Source: Curtobacterium sp. VKM Ac-1395
Lineage (GTDB): Bacteria; Actinomycetota; Actinomycetes; Actinomycetales; Microbacteriaceae
Assembly (NCBI RefSeq): GCF_015350975.1
Contig: NZ_JADKRX010000005.1
Location: forward strand, 186,001 to 250,000
Direction of reading: 5' to 3'
DNA length: 64,000 bases
Part shown: positions 46,909 through 56,025 of the stretch, in pieces
How the letters are laid out: every line of letters begins with the position of its first letter
Numbering within the stretch: position 1 is the first letter of the stretch
Program-made: the position numbers and the translations under genes
Notes under the pieces: model-generated
Told to the model about the DNA's origin: nothing
Databases searched by the model: none
Seen by the model: only the letters and a program-made list of their open reading frames with translations

Positions 46909-48393
46909 TCACGCGCGGTCCGGCACGCCGGACCACGCGTCCGCAGACGCAGGAGCGGCCGCAGCACCAGCAGCACCTGCACCCGCCCGCGCGGGCAGGT
47001 GCACCGTGAAGACCGTGTCGCCCGGACGGCTCTCGACCCCGACCCTGCCGCCGTGTGCCTGCACGACCGCGTCGACGATCGCCAGCCCGAGGCCCGTCGA
47101 CCCCGCGGTCCGCGACCGCGAGCTGTCGGCGCGGGCGAACCGCTCGAACAGCTTCGGCAGGAACGCCGGGTCGATCCCCTGCCCGGTGTCCCGCACGGTC
47201 AGGTCGACACCGTCGCGGACCGTCTCGATGCCCACCGTGATGCGGGTGCCGTCGGGGGTGTGGGTCCTGGCGTTCGTGACGAGGTTGACGATGACCTGGT
47301 GCAGCCGGGCGGCGTCGCCCAGCACGACGACCGGGGTGGGCGGGACGTCGACCTCGATGACGTGCTCGGGCGAGGCCGCGTGGGCGTCGTTGACGGCGTC
47401 GAGCACCAGCCCGGTCAGGTCGACGTCGTCGAGCTGGACCTCGCGGCCCTCGTCGAGCCGGGCCAGGAGCAGCAGGTCCTCGACCATCGAGGTCATCCGC
47501 AGCGACTCCGACTCGATCCGGCTCATCGCGTAGACGACGTCCGGCGGCAGGTCACCGCCCATCCGGCGCGTGAGCTCGGCGTAGCCGCGGACCGAGGCCA
47601 GCGGCGTGCGGAGCTCGTGCGAGGCGTCCGCGACGAACTGCCGCACCTTCTGCTCGGAGCGTTCCCGGGCCTGCATCGCCCCGCCGATGTGACCGAGCAT
47701 CCGGTTGAACGCGGTGCCCACCCGACCGACCTCGGTGCGCGGGTCGGTGTCCGGCACGCGGATGCCGTCGAGGGCGTCGCTGCGGTCGAGGGGCATGCCG
47801 GCGACCGTCGTGGCGGTCTCGGCGACGCGTTCGAGCGGTCGGAGGGAGCGTCGGACGGCGAGCGCCGCGGCGGCCGAGGCGACGACGAGCGCGAGCAGCA
47901 TCACGACGAGCACGACGCCGAACAGCTTCCAGACGCTCTCGTACACGGGCGCCATGGGCAGGCCGACGACGAGCACGGCCGGACCGACCGGCGCGGCGGT
48001 CACCCGGTAGCGGCCGAGGTCCCCGCCGAGGTCCACGGTCCTCGGCTGCCCGTCGACGCGCACGCCGCCGAGCGGTTCGACGGCCGACGCAGCCAGGCTG
48101 TCGAGGTGGCCGTCGTCCTCGAGCACGCTGCCGATGACGGCGTTGCCGTTGAGGAAGTAGGCGGTGAGGGTGCCGGCGGCCTGCCCGGACGGGCGGCCGA
48201 TGTCGAGCCCCGGCCCGCCGGACCCCTGCCCCTCGATCGACTTCTGGGCGCGGCTCGTGGCGTACTGCAGCTGTTGGTCGATCGCGGAGCGCTGGATCGA
48301 GAACAGCGCGACGATGCTGCCGGCGCCGATGACCGCGCTGACGGCGACGACGAGGGCGACGATGCTCAGGACGAGCCGGCGGCGCAGGGTCAC
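46909..48393 (-). CDS. HAMP-type sensor histidine kinase (OmpR/EnvZ class)
   Basis: 494 residues from the GTG four bases after the regulator stop (a frame 12 codons longer would overlap it). Two membrane helices (about 8-31 and 157-181) bracket an extracytoplasmic sensor domain. After a HAMP domain comes the H-box ASHELRTPL with H259, then the N-box [14 protein letters not shown]1 DTGQGID, F-box LFERFAR and G2 GLGLAIV. A Gly/Ala-rich tail closes it. It is the partner of the adjacent OmpR-type regulator. The signal is unknown. Confidence 0.95.
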   Translation of the reverse strand: MTLRRRLVLSIVALVVAVSAVIGAGSIVALFSIQRSAIDQQLQYATSRAQKSIEGQGSGGPGLDIGRPSGQAAGTLTAYFLNGNAVIGSVLEDDGHLDSLAASAVEPLGGVRVDGQPRTVDLGGDLGRYRVTAAPVGPAVLVVGLPMAPVYESVWKLFGVVLVVMLLALVVASAAAALAVRRSLRPLERVAETATTVAGMPLDRSDALDGIRVPDTDPRTEVGRVGTAFNRMLGHIGGAMQARERSEQKVRQFVADASHELRTPLASVRGYAELTRRMGGDLPPDVVYAMSRIESESLRMTSMVEDLLLLARLDEGREVQLDDVDLTGLVLDAVNDAHAASPEHVIEVDVPPTPVVVLGDAARLHQVIVNLVTNARTHTPDGTRITVGIETVRDGVDLTVRDTGQGIDPAFLPKLFERFARADSSRSRTAGSTGLGLAIVDAVVQAHGGRVGVESRPGDTVFTVHLPARAGAGAAGAAAAPASADAWSGVPDRA

Positions 48394-48397
48394 GGGA

Positions 48398-49138
48398 TCA
48401 GACGACGGGCTTGATGACGTACCCGACACCGCGCACGGTGTGGATCATCGGCTGCTCGCCGGCGTCGATCTTCTTGCGGAGGTAGGAGATGTAGATCTCG
48501 ACGACGCTGGACTTGCCGCCGAAGTCGTACGACCACACGCGGTCGAGGATCTGCGCCTTCGACAGCACACGCCGGGGGTTGCGCATCAGGAAGCGCAGGA
48601 GCTCGAACTCGGTGGCGGTCAGCTCGATGGGCCGGCCGGCGCGGGACACCTCGTACGACTCCTCGTCGAGCACCAGGTCGCCGACGACGATGCGGGAGTC
48701 GCCGGCCTCGGAGATCGAGATCTGCGAGCGGCGGATGAGCCCGCGGAGGCGCGCGACGACCTCCTCGAGGGAGAACGGCTTCGTGACGTAGTCGTCCCCG
48801 CCGGCGGTGAGGCCGGTGACGCGGTCCTCGACGCTGTCCTTCGCGGTGAGGAACAGCACCGGGGTGTCGTCGTTGTTCTGGCGGAGCCGGCTGAGGACCT
48901 GCAGCCCGTCGAGGTCCGGCATCATCACGTCGAGCACCATGGCGTCCGGCTTGAACTCCCGCGCCTTCGTCAGGGCGTCCTGTCCGCCGTTCGCGCTCGT
49001 GACGTCCCAGCCCTCGTACCGCAGCGCCATGGAGAGCAGGTCGGTGAGGCTGGCTTCGTCGTCGACGACGAGGATGCGCAACGGCGAACCGTCGGCACGC
49101 GTGAGGCGTGGGGCTGCGGAGGGCTGGGAGATGGTCAC
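48398..49138 (-). CDS. OmpR/PhoB-family response regulator
   Basis: 246 residues. Receiver residues D26/D27, phosphoacceptor D70 (AMVLDVMMP), T98 (FLTAKD) and K120 (YVTKPFS). The winged-helix domain has LTATEFELLRFLMRNPRRVLSKAQILDRVWSYDFGGKSSVVEIYISYLRKKID and ends GVGYVIKP. It is similar in style to the PrrA/TcrA regulators of actinobacteria. Followed directly by its kinase gene. Confidence 0.96.
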   Translation of the reverse strand: MTISQPSAAPRLTRADGSPLRILVVDDEASLTDLLSMALRYEGWDVTSANGGQDALTKAREFKPDAMVLDVMMPDLDGLQVLSRLRQNNDDTPVLFLTAKDSVEDRVTGLTAGGDDYVTKPFSLEEVVARLRGLIRRSQISISEAGDSRIVVGDLVLDEESYEVSRAGRPIELTATEFELLRFLMRNPRRVLSKAQILDRVWSYDFGGKSSVVEIYISYLRKKIDAGEQPMIHTVRGVGYVIKPVV

Positions 49139-49157
49139 GTCTTCGAGTATCGAGACG

Positions 49158-49163
49158 AGTCTA
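49158..49163 (-). promoter_or_regulatory. -10 element of the two-component operon
   Basis: TAGACT on the minus strand lies about 20 nt before the GTG start, giving a very short leader. It is the same hexamer as in the two stable-RNA promoters. Confidence 0.4.
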
Positions 49164-49229
49164 TGAGTCGTCTGTGGAGCAGCCCACGGCGGTCTGTGGA
49201 TGATCTGTCACGCACCATGTCCACATCCG

Positions 49230-49235
49230 TACGGT
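49230..49235 (+). promoter_or_regulatory. -10 element of the deacetylase-operon promoter
   Basis: TACGGT, 7 nt, then the ATG of the first gene; consistent with a leaderless or near-leaderless transcript. It is divergent from the two-component operon. Confidence 0.45.
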
Positions 49236-49242
49236 GGGGAAC

Positions 49243-50280
49243 ATGATCCGTTCTGCTGCCTGGCCCGTCGACGCAGCTGCCGTCGACGTCGCCGCGCTGA
49301 CGGCGACCGCACTGACGGCGACAGCCGGGAGGCCCGGCTCGGCTCCGGCGGACCGGCTCACCGTCGCGCAGTCCGTCGCCGCCACCACCCCACCGCTCAC
49401 CGCGGGCACGGCCGCCCGGTCCTTCGTCACCCTCGCCGCGGTCGCCGCGGTGGACGTCGGGCTGGCCCGGACGGTCGAGCCGCACCTGGACGCGCTCTCG
49501 ATCCTGGCGCAGGCGGACGCCGAGGTCCCGGCGGGCTCGACCTGGGGCGTCTTCGCCGCGGAGGGTCCCGGGCTGCGGCTCGAGGCCTCCGGCGACGGTG
49601 CCGACGGGGTCGTGCTCGACGGCACGAAGCCCTGGTGCTCGCTCGCGTCCCAGCTCTCGCACGCCCTGGTGACCGCGCACCGCGGGGACGACCGGCAGCT
49701 GTTCGCCGTCGACCTGCGGCAGGACGGCGTCACCACGCACGACGATGCCTGGGTCGCGCGCGGCATGCCGGACGTGCCGAGCGGGCCGGTGGACTTCGAC
49801 GGGGTCGTGGCCGTCCCGGTCGGCGACCCCGGCTGGTACCTGACCCGTCCCGGGTTCGCGTGGGGCGGCATCGGCGTCGCCGCGTGCTGGTGGGGCGGAG
49901 CCGTCGGGCTCGCCCGCGTCCTCCGCGACCACGCCGCGGCACGTCCGGACGCCGAGCTGCTCCGGGTCGCGCTCGGTGCCGTGGTCGCCGACCTCGCGGA
50001 CGCCGAGGACGCCCTCGCCGACGCCGCCGCCCGCATCGACACCGACCAGGACTCCGACTGGCCCCTCGTCGCGCAGACCGTCCGCTCGCGGGTCCGCCGG
50101 GCCGTCGACGCCGTCCGCACCCGGGTGGTCTCCACGATCGGCCCCGGCCCGCTGACGTCCGAGGCCGCCGTGGCCGCGCGGGTCGCCGACCTCGAGCTCT
50201 ACGTGCTGCAGGACCACGGCGACCGCGACCTCGCCCGCATCGGCCGGATGGTCCTCGAGCGTGGCGGTGTGGCGTGGTGA
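49243..50280 (+). CDS. Acyl-CoA dehydrogenase-like protein
   Basis: 345 residues, shorter than the usual 380-400. The middle part (VLDGTKPWCSLASQLSHALVTAH, then FDGVVAVPVGDPGWYL) resembles the beta domain of acyl-CoA dehydrogenases. The C-terminal helices (LLRVALGAVVADLADAEDALADAAARIDTD) resemble the flavin-contacting helical domain. The catalytic Glu cannot be assigned, so activity is uncertain. Its stop overlaps the next start (GTGA). It may act as a flavin-dependent dehydrogenase or as a scaffold in an unassigned pathway. Confidence 0.7.
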   Translation: MIRSAAWPVDAAAVDVAALTATALTATAGRPGSAPADRLTVAQSVAATTPPLTAGTAARSFVTLAAVAAVDVGLARTVEPHLDALSILAQADAEVPAGSTWGVFAAEGPGLRLEASGDGADGVVLDGTKPWCSLASQLSHALVTAHRGDDRQLFAVDLRQDGVTTHDDAWVARGMPDVPSGPVDFDGVVAVPVGDPGWYLTRPGFAWGGIGVAACWWGGAVGLARVLRDHAAARPDAELLRVALGAVVADLADAEDALADAAARIDTDQDSDWPLVAQTVRSRVRRAVDAVRTRVVSTIGPGPLTSEAAVAARVADLELYVLQDHGDRDLARIGRMVLERGGVAW

Positions 50281-51626
50281 GCTTCGACCACCGGGAGCCG
50301 GGGACCGACCCCGAGGCCTGGACGACGTTGCTCGACACGCTCTCCCCCGACGCGGTCGACCTCGACGGCTACCAGGCCGTCGTCGTCGTCGCGCCGCACC
50401 CCGACGACGAGACGCTCGGCGCCGGTGGCCTCATCGCCGCGGCGGCGGACGCGGGCCTGCCCGTGCACGTCGTGCTCGTGACGCTCGGCGAGGGATCGCA
50501 CCCCGACTCCCCCACGACCACCCCCGCCGAGCTCGCGGCCGTGCGTGCCACCGAGTTCCGGGACGCCCTCGAGCTGCTCCACCCCGAGGTCACCGCCGGG
50601 TCCCTCGGGGTGCCGGACGTCGGCCTCCGCGAGCAGCCGGACACGCTGCGGGACGCCCTGGTCGCCCGGCTCGACGCCACCCCCGGCCGCTCGCTCCTCG
50701 TGGCGCCCTGGCGCGGGGACGGACACCGCGACCACCGTGTCGCCGGCGAGGTGGCCGAGGCCGTCAGCGCCGAGCGGCCCGACGTCGACCTGCTGTCCTA
50801 CCCGATCTGGGCCTGGCACTGGGACGACGCTGCCGAACCCGCCGCGCCGTGGCTCACCGCCCGCGCGCTCGCGCTGACCGACGACGTCCTCGACCGGAAG
50901 CGTGCCGCGCTCGCGGCCTACCGGTCGCAGGTGCTGCCGCTCTCCCCCGCGCCCGGCGACGAGCCCGTCGTCGACGACCGGCACGCCGCCCACCACCTCC
51001 GCCACACCGAGTGGTTCTTCGGCGGGCAACGCTCACGCTCCCGGGAGTCCTTCGACGCCCACTACGCCAGGAAGCCCGAGGGGTGGGACTTCGACGGCTC
51101 CTGGTACGAGCGTCGGAAGCGTGCCGTCACCCTGGCGGCGCTGCCCCGCGAGCGGTACCGGTCGGCGCTCGAGATCGGTTGCGCGACCGGTGTGCTGACC
51201 GCCGCACTGACCGACCGCGCCGACGACGTCCTCGGCACCGACATCGCCGCCGCACCGCTCGAGCGAGCCCGCTCCCGTGCGCCGCACGCCCGGTTCCTGC
51301 AGGCCGCGCTGCCGGACGACTGGCCCGAGGGCACCTGGGACCTCGTCGTGATGTCCGAGGTCGGCTACTACCTCTCCCCCGACGACCTCGACCGGACGAT
51401 CGACCACGTCATCGCGTCACTCGCCGACGACGGCGTGCTCGTCGCCTGCCACTGGCGCCACCCCGACGACGAGGCCGTCTCGAGCGGGGACGTCGTCGAC
51501 GCCCGCCTCACCGAGCGCTGGCCCCGGCCCGCGATCGTCCGGCACGTCGAGGACGACTTCGTGCTGAGCGTCCTGCCCGGCCCCGGCGTGGTCTCGGTCG
51601 CCCGGGACGAAGGACTCGTCCGGTGA
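50277..51626 (+). CDS. Fused PIG-L deacetylase and NodS-like SAM methyltransferase
   Basis: 449 residues; the GTG start overlaps the upstream stop. The N-terminal domain (about 33-240) is a zinc PIG-L/LmbE deacetylase: AHPDD-type metal motif APHPDDETLGAGG (39-51; H41, D43, D44) and HRDH (150-153). The C-terminal domain (260-449) is a class I methyltransferase with EIGCATG (299-305) and the NodS-like YERRKRAVTLAALPRERY and VVMSEVGYYLSPDDLD. NodB and NodS de-N-acetylate and N-methylate the Nod-factor sugar. A fusion suggests that the same order of reactions may be applied to another GlcNAc-bearing molecule. The product is not known. Confidence 0.88.
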   Translation: MSFDHREPGTDPEAWTTLLDTLSPDAVDLDGYQAVVVVAPHPDDETLGAGGLIAAAADAGLPVHVVLVTLGEGSHPDSPTTTPAELAAVRATEFRDALELLHPEVTAGSLGVPDVGLREQPDTLRDALVARLDATPGRSLLVAPWRGDGHRDHRVAGEVAEAVSAERPDVDLLSYPIWAWHWDDAAEPAAPWLTARALALTDDVLDRKRAALAAYRSQVLPLSPAPGDEPVVDDRHAAHHLRHTEWFFGGQRSRSRESFDAHYARKPEGWDFDGSWYERRKRAVTLAALPRERYRSALEIGCATGVLTAALTDRADDVLGTDIAAAPLERARSRAPHARFLQAALPDDWPEGTWDLVVMSEVGYYLSPDDLDRTIDHVIASLADDGVLVACHWRHPDDEAVSSGDVVDARLTERWPRPAIVRHVEDDFVLSVLPGPGVVSVARDEGLVR

Positions 51627-52381
51627 CGGACGCAGGGGCGGACGCACGGACCGGAGCAGGAACGGGGACGGGGTCGGGGACGCCCGGGGTCATGCACCGC
51701 ATCGACGTCGTCGTGCCCGCACACGACGAGGAGGACCGGATCGGCGCCTGCCTCGACGCCCTCGACGCCGCCGTGGTCCGGCTGGCGGTGGAGCGCCCGG
51801 ACGTCCGGGTCGGCATCACCGTGGTGCTCGACGGCTGCACCGACGACTCGGCGGTGATCGTCCGCGACCACGGCATCGACCACATCGAGACCGCGCACGT
51901 CGGGGTCGGACGTGCCCGCTCGCTCGGCGTCGCGCACGCGATCCGCGCCGCCGGCACCCCCGACCCGGTCCGGCAGTGGCTCGCCCACACCGACGCGGAC
52001 TCGCGCGTCGACGAGTGGTGGCTCGTCCAGCAGGCCGACGCGCTCGTCGCCGGGTGGCATGTGCTGATCGGCGCCGTGGTGCCCGACCCGCGCGACCTCG
52101 ACCCCGACGTCCTCGAGCGCTGGACGATCGCGCACCCGCCCGGAGCGGCACTCGGCCACGTGCACGGCGCGAACCTCGGGGTGCTCGCCGCGGCGTACAC
52201 GGCCCTCGGCGGGTTCGACCCCGTCCCCGAGCACGAGGACGTCCGCCTGGTCGAGCGCGCCCACGCGCTGGGGCTGCGGGTCGAGGCGACGACCGACCTC
52301 CCGGTCGTCACGAGCGGCCGCTTCGCGGGGCGCACCCCGGGCGGCTACGCGGAGCACCTCCGGCAGACCTACGCCCCATAG
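51623..52381 (+). CDS. Family 2 glycosyltransferase
   Basis: 252 residues from a GTG overlapping the upstream stop. An alternative ATG at 51692 (MHRIDVVVPAHDEE) would give 229 residues. It has the GT-A fold marks: VVVPAHDEEDRIGACLDAL, a DGCTDDS motif, HTDADSRVDEWWL (metal-binding DxD) and PGAALGHVHGANLGVLAAAYTALGGF. No membrane helix is present, so it is cytoplasmic. In the operon it may add a sugar to the same molecule that the deacetylase/methyltransferase modifies. Confidence 0.87.
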   Translation: MTDAGADARTGAGTGTGSGTPGVMHRIDVVVPAHDEEDRIGACLDALDAAVVRLAVERPDVRVGITVVLDGCTDDSAVIVRDHGIDHIETAHVGVGRARSLGVAHAIRAAGTPDPVRQWLAHTDADSRVDEWWLVQQADALVAGWHVLIGAVVPDPRDLDPDVLERWTIAHPPGAALGHVHGANLGVLAAAYTALGGFDPVPEHEDVRLVERAHALGLRVEATTDLPVVTSGRFAGRTPGGYAEHLRQTYAP

Positions 52382-52424
52382 GCGGTTCACCGGAAGGGCA
52401 TGGGGCAGCCACTGGACGGCTGCC

Positions 52425-52430
52425 TAGCGT
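52425..52430 (+). promoter_or_regulatory. Possible -10 element of the MacB-type operon
   Basis: TAGCGT lies 74 nt before the permease start in a 122-nt gap that is otherwise unassigned. The -35 is not recognisable. Confidence 0.3.
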
Positions 52431-52503
52431 CTCCTCGGTCGGCCCCGCCGCGCATCCGGTGCGTGGACGGTGACCTGGTTGCCGGCCCCCACCGAGGAGA
52501 ACC

Positions 52504-54033
52504 ATGTTCCTGACCTACCTCAGGCGCGAACTCACGAACCGCAGGAAGCAGACGGTCATCATCGCGATCGGCATGGCGCTCGCCATCGCCCTCGTGGTGA
52601 TCGTCTCCTCGATCTCCAGCGGCGTGAAGACCGCGCAGTCGAGCGTCCTGCAGTCCGTGTACGGCGTCGGCACGGACATCACCGTGACCAAGACCGAGAC
52701 CCCGTCGTCGACGAGCGGCGGGCGCCCGTCCTTCGACTTCGGCGACCAGGGCTCGTCGGGCTCCTCCGGCAGCACGGACCTGTCCCAGTCCCGCCTCGCC
52801 GTGACCCGCGGCACGTCCACCCTGTCCGCCGCGAACCTCGCCGCGGTGACGGCGACCGACGGGGTCGAGGCCGCCACCGGCGTGCTGACCCTCGAGAACA
52901 GCACGTTCTCCGGCTCGGTCAAGCAGGGCAGCGACAGCAGCAGCAGCAGCAGCAGCGACGGTGCCGCCACCCGGCAGGCCCCGAGCGGTGACGCCGGGAC
53001 GGGTGGCGGTGGCTTCGGTGGCGGCTCGTTCAGCGTCGACTCCTTCACGGTGACCGGCATCCCGGTGTCCGGCGACACCGTCGGTCCGCTGACGAGCACC
53101 GAGGTCACGACGGGCCGTGCGTTCCGGACGAGCGACGCCGGCAAGGACGTCGTCGTGCTCGACGCCGCCTACGCCAAGAGCGAGTCGAAGGCCGTCGGGG
53201 ACACGCTCGAGATCGGCGGGACGAAGTTCACCGTCATCGGGATCGTCACCTCGACCGGATCGGCGAGCACCACCGGCTCGAACACCTACGTGCCCCTCGA
53301 CACGGCCCAGGCGCTCGCGGACCTCGACGGCAAGGTGACGTCCGTGTACGTCGCCGCGACCTCGTCGTCCGAGGTCGCAGCGGTGAAGACCGCCCTGCAG
53401 ACGAAGCTCTCGAGTGCCACCGTGTCCACCGAGGCCGACCTCGCCTCGAGCGTGTCCGGGTCGCTCGCCACGGCATCGAGCCTCGTCGCGAACCTCGGCC
53501 GGTGGCTGTCGCTCCTCGTCCTCGCCGCGGCGTTCCTCATCGCGATCCTCTTCACGATCTCCGGCGTCACCCGGCGCACCCGGGAGTTCGGCACCCTCAA
53601 GGCCATCGGCTGGTCGAACGGCCGCATCACCCGGCAGGTCGCCGGCGAGTCCCTCGTGCAGGGCCTCATCGGCGGCGTGATCGGCGCCGCGGCGGGGCTC
53701 ATCGGCATCCTCGTCGTCAACGTCATCGCCCCGACGGTCTCCGCGACCGCCGCGTCCACCACCACACGCGGCCCCGGCTCCGGCGGCATGCCCGGCGCCG
53801 CCGCGACGGCCGCGGCAGGGAGCGGCACGACCGGCGGTGCCCCAGCAGGCGGGTTCGGCGGCGGCGCGAGCACCGCGGCGACCACGGACGTCGTCCTGCA
53901 CGCCCCCGTCACCGTCGAGGTGTTCCTCCTCGCGATCGGCCTGGCGGTCCTCGGCGGACTGGTCGCCGGTGCGCTCGGCGGGTGGCGTGCCTCCCGGCTG
54001 CGCCCCGCCGAGGCGCTGCGGAGCGTCGCCTGA
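52504..54033 (+). CDS. MacB/FtsX-type ABC transporter permease
   Basis: 509 residues; GAGGAGAACC precedes the ATG. Helix 1 (17-37) is followed by a large extracytoplasmic domain (38-330). Three more helices follow at about 340-365, 390-420 and 475-500. FtsX signatures are GTLKAIGWSNGRITRQVAGES and the ASRLRPAEALRSV tail. The outer domain carries Ser/Gly/Ala-rich insertions, one encoded by a (CAG)n tract, and another GGMPGAAATAAAGSG before the final helix. Probably a mechanotransmission-type exporter acting with the ATPase below. Confidence 0.92.
   Translation: MFLTYLRRELTNRRKQTVIIAIGMALAIALVVIVSSISSGVKTAQSSVLQSVYGVGTDITVTKTETPSSTSGGRPSFDFGDQGSSGSSGSTDLSQSRLAVTRGTSTLSAANLAAVTATDGVEAATGVLTLENSTFSGSVKQGSDSSSSSSSDGAATRQAPSGDAGTGGGGFGGGSFSVDSFTVTGIPVSGDTVGPLTSTEVTTGRAFRTSDAGKDVVVLDAAYAKSESKAVGDTLEIGGTKFTVIGIVTSTGSASTTGSNTYVPLDTAQALADLDGKVTSVYVAATSSSEVAAVKTALQTKLSSATVSTEADLASSVSGSLATASSLVANLGRWLSLLVLAAAFLIAILFTISGVTRRTREFGTLKAIGWSNGRITRQVAGESLVQGLIGGVIGAAAGLIGILVVNVIAPTVSATAASTTTRGPGSGGMPGAAATAAAGSGTTGGAPAGGFGGGASTAATTDVVLHAPVTVEVFLLAIGLAVLGGLVAGALGGWRASRLRPAEALRSVA
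52936..52956 (+). repeat. Trinucleotide repeat (AGC)n coding for serine
   Basis: About seven perfect AGC units inside the permease gene encode a serine run. The tract is in frame and could vary in length without destroying the frame. Confidence 0.85.
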
Positions 54034-54857
54034 TGCGCGCGAGCACCCCGACCACCGACCCGACCGATCCGAACGCCTCGACCGAAGCCACCGACACGAC
54101 CCGAGGAGCCACCGTGACCACCACCGCGACCGCAGCCGACACGGACGACCGGGGCACGGCCTCCCGGCCCGTCTACCGCCTGACCGCCGTGAGCAAGAAG
54201 TACCAGCAGGGGAAACGGACCGTCACCGCGCTGTCGGACGTCGACCTGGTGATCCCCGCGGGACAGCTCGTGGCGATCCAGGGGCCGACCGGCGGCGGGA
54301 AGTCGACGCTGCTGCAGGTGCTCGGTGCGCTCGACCGGCCGAGCGCGGGATCGGTGGAGCTCGCCGGTCGTGACGTGGCGACGCTCGGGGACCGGGCGCT
54401 GACCGACCTGCGGGCCACCGAGATCGGCTTCGTCTTCCAGGGCTTCAACCTGATCCCGACGCTGACGGCGCTCGAGAACGTCGAGACGGCGTTCGCGGGT
54501 TCGCTGGCGAAGCAGTCCCGGCAGGAGGTACGCCGCCGCGCGACCGAGGCCCTGCGTGAGGTCGGCCTCGGCGAACGGCTGGACCACCTGCCCGCGGAGC
54601 TCTCCGGCGGGCAGCAGCAGCGCGTCGCGATCGCCCGCGCGCTCGTGAAGGACCCGCGGGTGCTCCTGGCGGACGAGCCGACCGGCGCCCTGGACGAGGG
54701 CACCCGCGACGAGATCATGGCGATCATCGAGCGGCAGTGGCGCGATCGCGGCCTGACCGTGGTGATCGTCACCCACGACTCGTGGGTCGCGGGGCGCGCC
54801 GAGCGCCGGCTGCTCCTGCAGCAGGGACAGGTGCGCGAGCTGACGACACGTCCCTGA
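54033..54857 (+). CDS. MacB/LolD-type ABC transporter ATPase
   Basis: 274 residues if the ATG overlapping the permease stop (TGATG) is used. A GTG at 54114 with a strong GAGGAG site is a good alternative, giving 247 residues and removing a Thr/Asp-rich N-terminus. Walker A is GPTGGGKST, the signature is LSGGQQQR, Walker B VLLADEPTGALD and the H-loop VTHDSW. It energises the permease just upstream. Confidence 0.93.
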   Translation: MRASTPTTDPTDPNASTEATDTTRGATVTTTATAADTDDRGTASRPVYRLTAVSKKYQQGKRTVTALSDVDLVIPAGQLVAIQGPTGGGKSTLLQVLGALDRPSAGSVELAGRDVATLGDRALTDLRATEIGFVFQGFNLIPTLTALENVETAFAGSLAKQSRQEVRRRATEALREVGLGERLDHLPAELSGGQQQRVAIARALVKDPRVLLADEPTGALDEGTRDEIMAIIERQWRDRGLTVVIVTHDSWVAGRAERRLLLQQGQVRELTTRP

Positions 54858-54878
54858 CGCGCGGGCGGTGCGCCCGTC

Positions 54879-54933
54879 ACCGCCTGGAGGCCCGGTGCCG
54901 GTCTCGTGGACCGGCACCGGGCCTCCAGGCGGT
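54879..54933. terminator. Perfect 25-bp hairpin between convergent genes
   Basis: ACCGCCTGGAGGCCCGGTGC... (54879-54903) pairs without mismatch with 54909-54933 around a 5-nt loop. It lies 21 nt past the ABC ATPase stop and 26 nt past the opposing gene's stop. The core GGAGGCCCGGTGCCGG is related to the recurrent hairpin family. Confidence 0.8.
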
Positions 54934-54959
54934 CGCGTCCAGGCGCTCGGGCGGGACGA

Positions 54960-55898
54960 TCAGCCGGCGACGGGGTAGTCGCAGTACGCGAACCACGTCG
55001 AGTCCGGGGCCCACGGCGGGACGTTGACCGTCCCCTGGCCGCCGTCGAGTGCGACGAGCGTCTCGGGCAGGACCGCGATCCGCGCTCCGCGCACCAGGCT
55101 GCCCGGCAGCAACCGGAGCTCCACGCGGTGGTCGGCCGGGTGGCCCTGCACGCCGGGCTCGTACGACAGGTAGAGCAGGTGCGCGCCGTCCGGCGACACG
55201 TGCGGGAACCAGTTCACGCGGTCGTCGGCCGTGATCTGCACGGGGTCGCTCGAACCTGCGCGCAGGGACACCAACTGCGCGGTTCCGGGGGTGAAGCGCT
55301 CCGAGTTGTACACGAGCACGTCGCCCGCGAACGAGCAGCCGTCCGTCGGGTGCTCGTCCCGCGTCACGAAGGTGGTCGCGCCCGAGGTCGGTTCGACGAG
55401 CGCGACGTCGGTCGTCCAGACGCCGTCCTCGGACAGGTCGCCGACGATGGCCGCGAGCGAGGACCCGTCCGGCGCGATGCCGTGCAGGTAGTACTTGCGG
55501 GCGACGGGCAGCGCCTGCGCGACGTCGGTGATCTGCTCGGTGGGTCCGCCGGCGGGCAGCGGCACGCGGTACAGCTCGCCGTTCCTGGCACTCACCACCA
55601 CCGAGGCACCGGACGGGTCGAGCACGTGGTCGTTGTTGATCTCGTCGACGCCGTGCATCGGGACGGGCACGAGCGCGGTCTCGTCGAGCACGGTGTCGTC
55701 CCCGGGTGCCGGCAGCGGCAGCAGCCACAGGTCGCCGTTGCCGTTCAGCACGAGGGTGTGCTCGTCGAGCACGTTCGGGGCCTCGACGAGCACGGTGTCG
55801 GACGCGAACACGAGCCGCGCGGCCCTGGTGGCGACGTCGTACACGTGCACGCGGCTGGTCTGTCCGGGCAGCAGCTGCCGCCCCCTGGTGTCGCTCAT
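54960..55898 (-). CDS. TolB-like beta-propeller protein, possibly oligogalacturonate lyase-like
   Basis: 312 residues from the ATG giving MSDTRGRQLLPGQTSRVHVYD, with AGGAGG upstream. Repeated blade-like patterns are seen (ARNGELYRVPLPAGGPTEQITD; APDGSSLAAIVGD; SPDGAHLLYLSYEPGVQGHPADHRVELRLLP). NWFPHVSPDGAHLLYLSY is a typical TolB/WD40-like blade. No signal peptide is visible, so it is cytoplasmic. It lies last in the carbohydrate uptake gene group but is preceded by its own inverted repeat, so it may be separately controlled. The catalytic role is not proven. Confidence 0.75.
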   Translation of the reverse strand: MSDTRGRQLLPGQTSRVHVYDVATRAARLVFASDTVLVEAPNVLDEHTLVLNGNGDLWLLPLPAPGDDTVLDETALVPVPMHGVDEINNDHVLDPSGASVVVSARNGELYRVPLPAGGPTEQITDVAQALPVARKYYLHGIAPDGSSLAAIVGDLSEDGVWTTDVALVEPTSGATTFVTRDEHPTDGCSFAGDVLVYNSERFTPGTAQLVSLRAGSSDPVQITADDRVNWFPHVSPDGAHLLYLSYEPGVQGHPADHRVELRLLPGSLVRGARIAVLPETLVALDGGQGTVNVPPWAPDSTWFAYCDYPVAG

Positions 55899-55945
55899 GG
55901 GTCCATCCTCCTGGTTCGAGCGGGTCGCTGGTCCTTCTCCGCGAA

Positions 55946-56005
55946 ACACCGGTGTCCAGGCACCGAACCGCGGAAAGTCGCGGCGCGGCACCTGGACACC
56001 GGTGT
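55946..56005. promoter_or_regulatory. Inverted pair of ACACCGGTGT palindromes
   Basis: ACACCGGTGTCCAGG (55946-55960) and CCTGGACACCGGTGT (55991-56005) form a perfect 15-bp inverted repeat. Each arm also contains a 10-bp palindrome with central CG, the form of LacI-family operators. It lies between the MalG-like gene stop and the TolB-like gene start, so it could be an operator pair, a terminator, or both. Confidence 0.6.
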
Positions 56006-56025
56006 CTGGCGAGGTTTGGTCGGCC

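Noticed and set aside
46092..46982. A longer L10 protein beginning 125 codons upstream
   Set aside because: The extension passes through the leader terminator and promoter and is Arg-rich. The ATG at 46607 has a strong ribosome-binding site and the conserved N-terminus.
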